From NCBI GenBank assembly GCA_963580285.1, contig OY757013.1, forward strand, positions 135,653,027-135,717,026: a stretch of DNA of 64,000 nt, written 5' to 3'. This DNA comes from Lucinisca nassula. Its lineage: Eukaryota; Mollusca; Bivalvia; Lucinida; Lucinidae. Shown one piece after another: positions 54,484-64,000 of the stretch. Under the pieces are notes generated by a model. The model had not been told where the DNA came from. It made no database searches and saw only the letters and a program-made list of their open reading frames with translations. A program made the translations under genes and the position numbers. Position 1 is the stretch's first letter, and the number at the start of each line of letters is the position of its first letter.

Positions 54484-54817
54484 CCATTCTACTAAATAGG
54501 ATGTATATTCAATAATGGTTAGCAGGATGATAAGCAATGCAGATCCTGGAGAGATAGGTTATTGCATGTTAGAGCATCCTATAAAGATTTAAAGTTTGCT
54601 TAGGTATCTGTACTGGGCTACAGGAATGAAAGGGTTAATAATCCTTTTCTGTTACGATATACAATGATAATGTCTGATGTCTGATCTAATTAATTAAGTT
54701 TAGCATTAGATTTAAATCTAAATGTACTAATATCCAGTGGAAAATCCAGTTAGGGTGCTTATGATATTCGTTATGAGATGTCAAGGCCAGAATCATTTTA
54801 TTATACATAGTTCCATA

Positions 54818-55102
54818 CATCACGTGAACCAGTCCGTGAAAAGAACGACCCATAAACCCCACTTTATATAGAGAAAACTGGGGTTTACGGGGATGTACAC
54901 TATTTTTCTTATTTGTGCTCCAAGATATAGGTTGTGGGTACTCGTTAGAACCGCCTCAATGAGGCGGTTCTAACGAGCATCCACAACCTATTTTTACGGT
55001 ATAAATAAGGAAACTATTAAGGATCTTCATCAGTAAAAGTGCTCATTTGGGATATGTGCAAAAATGCACAATGTCGCACAATGTCGCACGGGTATCGTAA
55101 TG
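54818..55102 (+). mobile_element. FB foldback MITE, b subfamily, near complete
   Basis: Ends catcacgtgaaccagtccg and gcacgggtatcgtaatg. Snapback aggttgtgggtactcgttag / ctaacgagcatccacaacct with tip ccgcctcaatgaggcgg. Best b-type reference copy. Confidence 0.85.
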
Positions 55103-55339
55103 AGAAGGGGCATACGAGTATTCGGTTTATCCGTTATATTGGAACAGAAGGGCGCGACGCAAAAATTAATAACCCAAATTGCCCAAATGCAGGACGTTCT
55201 CTGACATCGGAAGTACTGTATAATTATATAATACACATCATTGGTTGTAAGGAGTTCCAAACCAACGTCTGTGATCATTCTCTCTAATCAGAAGAATACA
55301 AATTTATTAGCTATGTGTTATTACACGAGTCTTTACGCA

Positions 55340-55850
55340 TCCAGTTCCCTGGGAAAACCTGGCTCCGAGGGTATAAAGCTTTTTTCATGTCAACTCACTT
55401 GAGCATGAAATTTACCCTGCTCATAAATTTTGAAATGCTAACAAAAGCTGGCATTTTAAAGTTTATGAGCAGGATAATGGAACTTCGTGGTGAGCTGAGC
55501 AGTACATTTGCCTGATATTTTGTATTTTAATAGTTATGAGCATAACATATTCCATGCTCAGCTGAGTTGAGCATGGAAAATGGGCAATCCGGTAAGACAC
55601 AAACCTGGACCCGGGCTTATAAAACTTTATGCTCAACTCAGCTGTTCATAAAATTAATAATGGTTATAAATATTAAAATTTAAATGATTGGGTCAATTTT
55701 CCTGCTCATGTCAGCGCAGAATGTTAATTGTGTTGCCAACAAATTTTAAAATGCAAACAATTGTTGACATTGCAAATATTTATAAGCACGACAAATGTAA
55801 TGCTTGTCTGGGTTTAGCATGAATAAATTTTATAATCCCGGGACCTGACT
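55340..55850 (+). repeat. GAGCATG/CATGCTC-rich dispersed repeat
   Basis: Many copies of gagcatg, ctgctcat and gctcagctgag pair with each other. cccgggcttataaaacttta and gtctgggtttagcatgaat recur as borders. Likely a palindromic MITE, class unknown. Confidence 0.5.
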
Positions 55851-55889
55851 GATCACCTATGCAGACTAATAAGTCTTACAATTTTATTC

Positions 55890-56138
55890 CATCACGAAAG
55901 CACTCCTATACAATTTTGTACCCCTTGAACCCCACTTTCAAATAGTAAAACTATTTTTTCTTATTTCTGCTCCAAAATAAACATTGTGGTTACTCGTTGC
56001 GGTTCTGGCGGTTCTAACTAGTACCCACAATCTATAATTTTGAGCAGAAATAAGAAAAATATCACAATTTTTCATCTTAACATTTTCGTTTTTTTTCGAC
56101 GGTAAAGTTTACAATGTATTTGTACAGGCGTGTTTTTG
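55890..56138 (+). mobile_element. FB foldback MITE, a subfamily
   Basis: catcacgaaagcactcctat at the left, gcgtgtttttgat at the right, taccccttgaaccccactt, and ttatttctgctccaaaataa / ttttgagcagaaataag arms. Confidence 0.75.
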
Positions 56139-56197
56139 ATATACATAGACCCTGGACACATTGTGGTATCCGATCAGCAAGCAATGATGCGGAGGCT

Positions 56198-56462
56198 GAT
56201 TTGATTTGTCTATTTGATTACAAGTCATTTTGAAGACGTTGCTTCCAATTTCGTGAGACGTTTGCCCAACATTAAGATAACGTGACAGCTCAAACCTGTC
56301 AACAAATGAAACCAAACGGGTTTATATGCATGGAATCGCAACACTGGACATGCTCAGATCCTCAATGCGGTTTATTAGTACTCGTGTGAGGCCGGTCACA
56401 GCTCTGCGTGGAAGTAACTCGCAGCCCAATCTATTTCTCAAAGCGCCAATGAGCGGGGGACA
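56198..56462 (-). repeat. SINE-A copy 7, old
   Basis: gaagacgttgcttccaattt, cagctctgcgtggaagtaac and caatgagcgggg are recognisable; the tail is lost. Confidence 0.6.
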
Positions 56463-57234
56463 TGCTAACAAGCACATTTGTTGCCAAATGTTTTGGATGA
56501 CGTGCCTCATTTTATCAATTGTCCATAAACACATAAAACATACCCTGAAACATTAGGGGCACGTTACAATCAAAGCAAACATTTGTAAGAAAATCCGATT
56601 TTAGCACCCCAACAAACAAATTAAAGAGAGTTTAACAGTTGACCGTTTTATTTATTTATTTATTTATTATTTTATTTATTTTTGATGTGAAGACCCTGTT
56701 CTCTTAACTATTTTCTTAAAGTGACCAGAAAACAAACCTGATTACCCTTTCTTACATGCTTTTCAATGAATGATAGAGATTTATCAGTGAAATATAAATC
56801 GATATTTTCACTGTTTCAAACAGTGAAAATACGATTTTTTATTTTTCACTGTTTGGGACTACTTTTTTCTTCAAATCTAACTCTAATTTCAATTTTATCT
56901 TTGTCAGATAACTGAACAATACTGAAATGTGTTCTAATTGACGCATAGCCCGTTCATGTGTGACGGGGACGTCACTGACGTCATTTATGACGCTGACGTC
57001 ACGTCTTTTGTCGCGCGAGGTTAGACTTGCCAGCAACTTCTTTGGAAAACTACTCTCTCAATTATTTCATTATTCATTCATAATAATACCATCCCAGGCC
57101 ATTTCTCAGGTGCAAACTTTCAGTTTACACCCAATAGTATACCCACTAAACACGATGGACACCACTAAATTGACGCGAAACGAATAGGAACAAAGATAAT
57201 TCTCTCCGAATGTGAGCGACACCAATATTGCCTT

Positions 57235-57410
57235 TTGAAGCATGTAAGAAACAGAAAATTTGATTTTTTCAGTGCAAGATCAAATTTTATTTCACTCATG
57301 AACACCAAAACTGCTATTTTCACTCGTGGCTACGCCACTCGTGAAAATAACAGTTTTGGTGTTCATTCGATGAAATTAAATTCGATCTTACACTGAAAAA
57401 GAATCAAATA
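57235..57410. repeat. Near-perfect ~70-bp inverted repeat
   Basis: Left arm 57255-57330 and right arm 57335-57408. Tip ttcactcgtggctacgccac, arms aacaccaaaactgctatttt / aaaataacagttttggtgtt and ttttcagtgcaagatcaaat / gatcttacactgaaaaa. Confidence 0.85.
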
Positions 57411-57678
57411 TCCTCTATTTAATTTGAATTAGGTGTAGGATTATATCTTTATATGAGGATTAATACCATTGTGGTTATTTTGCATTCCAGCAAAGTGGTT
57501 CGTCATCTGTATGTTTTCGAAATGCCTCCGTAATTTCGTCTGTATGTTTTCGAAATGTATCCGTAATTCATTACCTCCCTTATTCAGAAAATTTTGTTCT
57601 TGTCTGGCTTCTCTGTTGAAATACAATACATGGCTGTAGTCATAAATCCTGATTCACTAACTCTATGGCTCGTTTATA

Positions 57679-57922
57679 CATTAGAATAACACCTGGGCGA
57701 CATAGTGCATGTTTTTCTCATCTCCAAAATGGCTACTTTATAATGAAAATCCGTGATAGTTTTCTTATTTATACAACAAACATAGTTTCTAGGTGCTCGT
57801 TCGAACCGCCTCATTATCTTGGTACAGAAATAGGAAAAATATTGCATACCCCGTAAACCACAGGTTTCTCTTTATAAAGTGGGGTTCAAGGGGTTGTTCA
57901 TTTCACGGACGTGTTCACATGA
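57679..57922 (+). mobile_element. FB foldback MITE, eroded
   Basis: tagttttcttatttatacaac, ggtgctcgttcgaaccgcctc, taccccgtaaaccacaggttt and tttcacggacgtgttcac. The right arm of the hairpin is lost. Confidence 0.6.
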
Positions 57923-58026
57923 TGAGTAGTTGTGTCTCAGACGCTCTTGAGTTCCTAGGTCCCAAAGCGCCTGAGATGAAACATCGAGGGATAATTTCAA
58001 GAAACTTGAAAATAAACATTCTGTTT

Positions 58027-58307
58027 CATCACGAAAGTACACCCGCACTGTTAATAATTCTGGCGCCCTCGAACGCCGCCTTTATATATTAAAATTTGGG
58101 TTTACAGGGGTCTATATTTTTTTCTTTTTTCTGCTTAGAAACATAGATTGTTGGTACTCATTGGGACCGCCTCGAGTGGCGGTTCTAACGAGCTCTAGCA
58201 ATCTATGTTTTGAGCAGATTTATAAAAACTGTCAGAATTTTTGTCAGAACATTTTTATTTATTTTTTTATGGTAACACTTTCAAGGTATTTAAATAAGAG
58301 TATTTTA
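58027..58307 (+). mobile_element. FB foldback MITE, a subfamily
   Basis: catcacgaaagtacacccg at the left; acatagattgttggtactc / gagctctagcaatctatgt snapback; internal gggtttacaggggtcta. Confidence 0.7.
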
Positions 58308-58488
58308 TAGAGTACCCAACTAGATAGACTTAAATTATCAATAATTACGCTTCCTAAGTAGCCCTCAGTATCTCGAGCCACTACTATGTTGAACATATTC
58401 GCTTTGTTCGAAAGATGTCCGAGGTATATACGTGCATGATGATTTTATGATTTAACGTTGAGCTATTAGTTTTCTGTCCGGATCAACT

Positions 58489-58540
58489 TTGGTGTATCTG
58501 ATGGGAGCTATGGGATGATTGCCTTCACTTCTGTTTTGCA
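58489..58540 (+). repeat. PLE 3'-terminal fragment
   Basis: tggtgtatctgatgggagct then gattgccttcacttctgttt, the last 50 bases of the PLE tail. Confidence 0.55.
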
Positions 58541-58800
58541 TCACGCTAACAAGTCCATGAAATGAACACTCCTTTAAACTACACTTTATGTGGCGAAACC
58601 TTGTGTGCGGGGGTATGTATACAACATTTGCCTTATATCTGCTCGAAGACATAGTTTCGGGTACTATCTACAACCGAGGCAGTTCTAACCAGCAGCCATA
58701 TCCTATGTTTGCAGGATTAAAAAATATATTACAAGGATGTGTGAAATAATTCACTTACTTACAAGCCTCGCGGGGTTTCATCGTACTGGTAGCTGTCATG
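58541..58800 (+). mobile_element. FB foldback MITE, b subfamily, eroded
   Basis: catcacgctaacaagtcc, aaactacactttatgtgg, cgaagacatagtttcggg and agccatatcctatgtttg. The right end is unclear. Confidence 0.55.
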
Positions 58801-59019
58801 ACTCAATTATAAGCTGTTTTCTTCTATTCGGATCAACTTCTTATTAATATTTTGCATGAAACTGCAATGGAGTTGAGGGCAAGTCGGGTTAAATTGCATA
58901 AACACCGCAGTTGCTGCCACACCCTATCACCGGCCTAAGTAGATTTTCTGCTGATTGACTTAAAATAGACTTTCCTAAGCTATTACGAAAAAAAAAATAT
59001 ATTCAATTACATTGCAAAT

Positions 59020-59265
59020 TTTACCGCCGAAAACATGACAATTTTCAAATAAAAAAAAAATGTGATAGTTTTCTTATTTCTGCCCAAAATATAGATTGTG
59101 GGTACTCGTATGAAACCACCCGATGGGCGGTTTCAAGTACCCACAATCTATATTTTGGACAGAAATAAGAAAACTGGTGGGCGGTTTCATTCGATTACCC
59201 ACAATCTATAGTTTGGGCAGAAATAAGAAGACTAAGGTTCAACATTATACGGATGTGTTTTCGTG
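59020..59265 (+). mobile_element. FB foldback MITE with an extra hairpin arm
   Basis: Arm text tttcttatttctgcccaaaa, atagattgtgggtactcg occurs once in sense; its complement occurs twice (59140-59172 and 59195-59232). The right arm is therefore duplicated. Confidence 0.75.
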
Positions 59266-59942
59266 ATAGTTAGCAGTTTCGCATGTTTCTGCACTTATAG
59301 ATTCAACTCCATTATTGTCTTCATTTTTATTTTCCTTATATAGCATATTTAATTATTTAGTTAAAATCAAAATTATTCAACGATTAATATTTTTTTTTCG
59401 CGGGTGTTTTCAAAACACGAGATGAAATATTGCTTTTGTATTTATCGAAAAAAATAGTATTTCTTATTTAAATTTGTAAGTGACATTGGCGAAGTAATAT
59501 AAAAAAACAAGTACCAAACAAGGAGCTGCTACTATAAAATAACATGGTAATGTTTGTATTTTCTACAATGTGATCATATATTAATACACTGTGAAAATAT
59601 CATTTTTATTTGTTTTCACTGCGAAGTTAGAAATAAAATGAATATGCCACTTTCTATCAGGCTGAGAAATCTGTCCAAAACAATCAAAGTGACTGCATTA
59701 TACAACAACAACAACAAAAACTTTATTCAAGCTCAGATAACAATAGTTATATTTAAGCGGGGATACAAATATTACACATAACATGTCATGGTGGCGACAA
59801 CAGGAGAACAACGAGCTGACTCTGATAAAAAAGAAAGAAAGAAAACGGTTAACATGTGGATGGGTCGGTAGTGAACTCTTGTTTGTAAAGAGTTGGGAAG
59901 GCTTAATCACTGTATTTTGTGTAACAATTTACTATCAGAAAT

Positions 59943-60242
59943 GACCGGCCCACGTCCACCGGGGCTTGAAGAAATATATAGGCTACATTATGCTTCCACG
60001 GAGAGCAGAATCCGACCGCACACGAGTACTGGTAAACCGCTTAGAGGATCTAAGTCTGCACGGGCAAAGCGTGCGAGTCGCCCGTCCATGATTATAAGCC
60101 CTTTTGGTTTTATTGGGCGACAGGGCTTCAGATGTCATTTCATCTCAATGTCGGGTAAAAATCTCACAAAACTGGGAGCAACGTTTCCAAAATGACCTAT
60201 AATGTGCTGACGGGGACGTTGAACCTCAAATCAAACAATCAA
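59943..60242 (+). mobile_element. SINE-A copy 8
   Basis: cggcccacgtccaccggggc to ggacgttgaacctcaaatc then aaacaatc. Full length, sense strand plus. Confidence 0.85.
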
Positions 60243-60264
60243 AATATCAGAAATATGCAAGATA

Positions 60265-60375
60265 GAAATATCCGTTCCTCAGGATCACTGTGGCCACCGG
60301 CATCACGAGGCAACCTTTGTGATGCCGGACAGTGACCCTCGGAACGGATTTTTCATCCTATCCCTCATACCCATG
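60265..60375 (+). repeat. Repeat E palindrome, solo
   Basis: ccgttcctcaggatcactgtgg / gatgccggacagtgaccctcgg hairpin followed by ttttcatcctatcc; resembles the central palindrome at 34228. Confidence 0.65.
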
Positions 60376-61376
60376 TAAGATTCCTATACTCTTCACTTAA
60401 GGGTTGTTCTCAGAACAGTCTGTATGTGTCAGTGAATGTAAAAATTTTGAGTTGGGATGTTAGCCCTTGTCCTGCTGAGCCCGGATATGTCTCATCTTTC
60501 AAACAATGTACATCCAGATCAGATGGCTTCTGAAGAAGCCATCTGATCATGATCTTCAATGTTTGTTGTTCAGGATATGAATTTGTTGCAATGATTTGCA
60601 TCAAGTAATCTTATTGGTTGATATTCAGAAGTGGGTGTGGCATAATAAATATTCAGCAGGAAAAGGTTGCTGCATCAGTTTTAGAGCAGTTTATGGCTGA
60701 CAGGCTTTAACCGTTGAGCGTCTAGAATTTATCGAGTTGTCGAATATCAGCGAACATAATAGACTTAAAAGGAAAGCACTTGACAAAATATGTCCTTGTA
60801 TGTGACATGCAATCATGCTTTAAATCTTGAGGTGCAGACAAATGCTTTTTCCGTAATGCAATTGGGAAATAAGATTTGCTATAAAAAGTGTCGTCGACAG
60901 CATCGGCTGTCTCCATCGAATATAGGCAATTCCGTCGCATAATCATTAACTTTTCAACGTGCTGTTGGTCTATTCAAGACGCATTTGTCTGCAATTTAAA
61001 CGCAACCGTTTGTTCAATTATAATCATAGGTGGATCCAGGTTTGTTCTGGTTGTGGGATGTAACTAGCCATTTTTTTTTCTTTTCTAAATGTTCTAACAA
61101 CATCATGCTATGAAGGATTAATAATTTGACAAATGAATATTTATTTTTAATTTTGTGTGTATATATATGTGAGTTATGATTTTATCCGGATATTAAATTA
61201 TATGTGTAACTGTTAGATAAAATTCATTCAAATTCCACCTTGTGCAACATGGATGTTTACATGTGGGAAGATGTTAAGCTTGACATATTTTCAAACGTAT
61301 TACATGCGTTTATTTGTATTACTATTATTTGTGTAATATCACCCTGAGCTACCACTATCAAATAAACTCATTAGGG
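60376..61376. other. Unannotated sequence
   Basis: Contains a short perfect inverted repeat near 60507-60549 (gatcagatggcttctg / agaagccatctgatc). Otherwise nothing recognised. Confidence 0.35.
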
Positions 61377-61627
61377 AAACGAAACAGGCCTATATTGATT
61401 TTCCGTCAAAAATGAAAATATTAAGATAAAAAATCTGATATTTTTCATATTTCTGCTACAAAAACATAGTTTGTGGGAACTAGTAATAACCGCCTCGAGG
61501 AGCATCCACAATCTATGTTTATGAGCAGAAAAAAGAACAAAATATATATCCCTGTAAGCCCCAGTTTTGCAATATAAAAGCGGGGCTTAAGGGGGGTCAA
61601 AATTATATAAGCCTGTTTTCGTGATGT
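61377..61627 (+). mobile_element. FB foldback MITE, a subfamily
   Basis: Right end taagcctgttttcgtgatg intact; arms tttctgctacaaaaacatag / ctatgtttatgagcagaaa; hairpin tip reduced to ccgcctcgagg. Confidence 0.7.
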
Positions 61628-61867
61628 TTCTAACAAAAACTTTCTCATCAAATGAGATGAGATTATTTATATGTATTTCATCAGGATAATAAAATTGTAA
61701 ATACTTTACTTTATTAAAATCTTAATACTTATATGCTTAACATGTCAACAAATAAATCGGTGAGGAAATTAACAGCTAAAAGTAAAGCAACACAACATAT
61801 ACTGGGATAAGTCAAGTACTAGCACACACCTTACAATGCTCTTACTTTGCATTTGGCCAGATGATAA

Positions 61868-62405
61868 AAGAAGTAAAGGCAATGATCAGGAATCGATACA
61901 ATTAACCGACAGCTCACATCAGAGACACCAAAGGGAAAAAAACACAAACATGAGACAACAAACCTAACGGAAACATCAATAGCGGAAAGCCAAAAGGACA
62001 GTTACTTTCCCATAAAATGGACAATTGGCTATCCAAAACAAAATAATATAAGCGATACAAGCACACAAAGACAAACCATAACAAAGAAAAAAAATAAACA
62101 GCGACAGAAGAACCGCCTTGGTACGGTCAGTGAAACGAATTCCACTGGTGGTGTGTGTGTGGGGGGGGGGTTGGGGGGGGGGGGCTTAAATAATAGTTAG
62201 CGACACAACAAACCCAAATGGAAATATCAATAGCGGAAAGTCAAAAGGACAGTTACGTTCACACGAAATGGCCAATTGGCTATCCAAAACAAAATAATAT
62301 AAGAGATACAAACGCTCAAAGACAAACCACAAGAAAAAATAAACAGCGACAGAAGAACCGCCTTGGAACGTTCAGTGAAACGAATTCCAGGGATGGGCTT
62401 AATTA
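61868..62405 (-). repeat. PLE 3' region with internal partial duplication
   Basis: First block 61868-62140 and second block 62205-62405 both carry aaccaaatggaaa-like, aatagcggaaagycaaaagg and aaaacaaaataatataag text. They are joined by a G-rich tract (62141-62185). Confidence 0.8.
62141..62185 (+). repeat. G-rich tract
   Basis: (GT)n then runs of 11 and 12 G separated by tt. Corresponds to the expanded poly-C/G site of the PLE tail. Could form G-quadruplex; also prone to sequencing error. Confidence 0.85.
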
Positions 62406-62876
62406 TTAGTCAGCGAAAGACCCACGATAAACCCACATAGAACGCGAAAGTTTGACTTAATGCCATAGCAACTCGTACCTGCAGCCGGACTGAGCTTAGG
62501 CGCATTGGTATATTTACTCTACATTATTTCTAGGCATCCAAGATGAACTGCTAGATCTTTTTCGCAAAATGCCGGTTCGACAATTCGATAAATGGAGTGA
62601 TCTTCGGCCGCTTGACTTTGGGTGAGTGTCAAATTTGGTATAAAATTTGGCCATGATAATAATATTCAGCCATATCGATTTAAAATGATAGAAATTGCAG
62701 CTGAATCATTAATCATCACACATGAAATGTCACAAGACTCCGTGGCACATGTTGCTTAGCAACATAATCGTGAAATTTAGAGAAGAAATTAAACAAATCG
62801 TGGATTTTGTTTAAATAAGGCGCCCGGAAGCAAATCGTCAAGGCCGACAAATCTAAAACTATTTTCGAACTGTCAT

Positions 62877-63275
62877 TTAACCCATATATGTCTAACGGTC
62901 TTTTTTTGGATATTGACAAACAGTGTAGACCCAGGTCAGTGAGTGAGTGTTTGAGTTTTACGTCCCACCAACAGCTAAGGTCATACGGAGACGGGATCTC
63001 GGTTTAAAGACTTATCCGAAAGTCTGGAGAAGCCCGGAATCGATCCTGGGACCCCTGGTTTACAAGGCGAGTAGCGTAACCACTACATCACGGAGGCTTC
63101 TAGACCCCGGTCAGACACCACAAAACGCGGCGTCTGATCTGGGCATAAACTGTTTGCTTAAAGAACATACATTTTCGTAAAACGTACAGCAAACAAAGCA
63201 AATCTGACACCTCTTGGAAATGGACTGCCACGAAACTTAATAGGTTGGAAGTTTCCGTTATCATATATGGGTTAA
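62877..63275. mobile_element. TTAA-flanked MITE, copy 3, holding a SINE
   Basis: Perfect ends TTAACCCATATATG / CATATATGGGTTAA. The core cagacaccacaaaacgcggc and gtctgatc relate it to 36579 and 37004. Split by SINE-C at 62940-63100. Confidence 0.85.
62940..63100 (-). mobile_element. SINE-C, tRNA-headed, 161 bp
   Basis: Minus head GCCTCCGTGATGTAGTGGTT (A box) and CCAGGATCGATTCCGGG (B box); tail GGGACGTAAAACTCAAACAC then TCAC repeats. Target duplication TAGACCC(A/C)GGTCAG at 62926-62939 and 63101-63114. Confidence 0.88.
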
Positions 63276-63290
63276 TACGTAGAATCAGAT

Positions 63291-63601
63291 CATTTCGAAA
63301 ACACGCCTATACAAATGCATTGTAAATTTAACGGCCGAAAGAACGAACATTTTAAGGAGAAAAATTATGATATGTTTCTTATTTCTGCTCAAAATATATA
63401 TTGTTAGTACACGTTGTTGGAACCGCCTCGATGAGGCGGTTCCAATGCGAACCGCCTCGATGAGGCGGTTCCAACGCGTAACCATGATCTATATTTTAGA
63501 GCAAACATAAGAAAAATAAGGTATACCCTGTAAATCCCAGTTTTACTATTCAGGAGTGGGGTTTAAAGGGGTCAAAATTGTATAGGCTTGTTTTCGTGAT
63601 G
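63291..63601 (+). mobile_element. FB foldback MITE with a doubled hairpin tip
   Basis: Ends catttcgaaaacacgcctat and ataggcttgttttcgtgatg. The tip ggaaccgcctcgatgaggcg gttcc occurs twice in tandem (63419-63442 and 63449-63472). Confidence 0.85.
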
Positions 63602-63711
63602 TTTTGGACTGTAATCAAGCCCAATATTTATCGGTTTTGAAATAGCACCCAGTTATTGGTCAATTCTGTGTGCTTTAGAAACACTCTGTTTTTCATTGGT
63701 GGCGGGTTGTT

Positions 63712-64000
63712 GTTTGAATCAAGGTTTAACGTCCCCGTCAATACTATTTAGGTCGATTTGGAGACAATGCTTCCAAATTGATGCGAGTTTTACCCGTGGT
63801 GGAGATTAAATGACATCTCAAGCCCTCCCGCCAAAAATAAACCAATAGTCTTGTATGCACTGGACGGTCTGACTCACACCACTTTGCCTGAGAAGGCTTA
63901 GTCCTTGTCAGCGATTTACCAGTACTCATATGTGGCCAGTTTCAGCTGTGCGTGGAAGCACCATGCAGCCCAATCTATTTCATCAAGCCCCGATGGGCGA
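63712..64000 (-). mobile_element. SINE-A copy 9, at window edge
   Basis: gtttgaatcaaggtttaacgt to catcaagccccgatgggcg; complete or nearly so. Confidence 0.8.

Overview
The window looks like repeat-dense intergenic DNA from a mollusc, most likely a bivalve. The evidence is AT-rich sequence, tRNA-headed SINEs whose tails read GACGTTAAAC, degenerate minisatellite-carrying elements built on TGACCTTGA or GGCCCATGGGCC motifs, Penelope-like retroelements (PLEs), and an I/Nimb-like LINE with APE, RT and RNase H. The assignment is inferred from repeat style; no species-level marker is present. I found no convincing intact host gene, no rRNA, no functional tRNA and no CRISPR. Almost every ORF over 60 codons lies in a transposable element or looks like a chance ORF. 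Layout. 1-2.6 kb: 5' part of a PLE on the minus strand, then old copies of the PLE 3' region. 3.3-4.2 kb: two foldback (FB) MITEs. 4.8-5.7 kb: a SINE, then an unusual palindrome-bearing repeat with an unidentified protein remnant. 6.0-7.8 kb: two tail-to-tail PLE 3' copies, the first split by a 928-bp TA-flanked TIR element. 8.6-9.2 kb: a short-period minisatellite. 9.8-14.28 kb: a LINE pseudogene with a PLE tail inserted. 14.5-16.35 kb: a minisatellite with steroid-receptor-like half-sites. 17.2-18.6 kb: another tail-to-tail PLE pair. 18.56-22.0 kb: a mariner pseudogene split by a 2-kb minisatellite element. 22.5-28 kb: FB MITE, PLE tails, SINE. 30 kb: a large imperfect hairpin. 32.2-35.7 kb: PLE tails, one carrying a hammerhead-ribozyme-like insert. 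35.8-39.3 kb: a TCTCCGCG-rich hairpin family, TTAA-flanked elements, and a LINE 3' end inside an FB MITE. 39.5-41.0 kb: second large PLE fragment, with the catalytic YLDD. 42.9-44.65 kb: Ty3/gypsy pol pseudogene. 45.7-48.8 kb: nested SINEs. 49.1-50.87 kb: a minisatellite element with a hAT-like insertion. 51.7-52.9 kb: a PLE copy with a 5' inversion hairpin. 53.26-53.5 kb: a TTAA-flanked palindromic MITE. 54-64 kb: SINEs, many FB MITEs and a TTAA element holding a SINE. The families form a dependency network. The ~20 dispersed '3' region' repeats are 5'-truncated tails of one PLE family. Three SINE types share a 3' tail with the LINE at 14.2 kb, suggesting they borrow its reverse transcriptase. 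The MITEs show nested insertions with readable target-site duplications. The points I rate most worth checking are the hammerhead-like motif, the SINE-LINE tail sharing, the FB MITE family with duplicated hairpin cores, and the palindrome-rich elements of unknown class.
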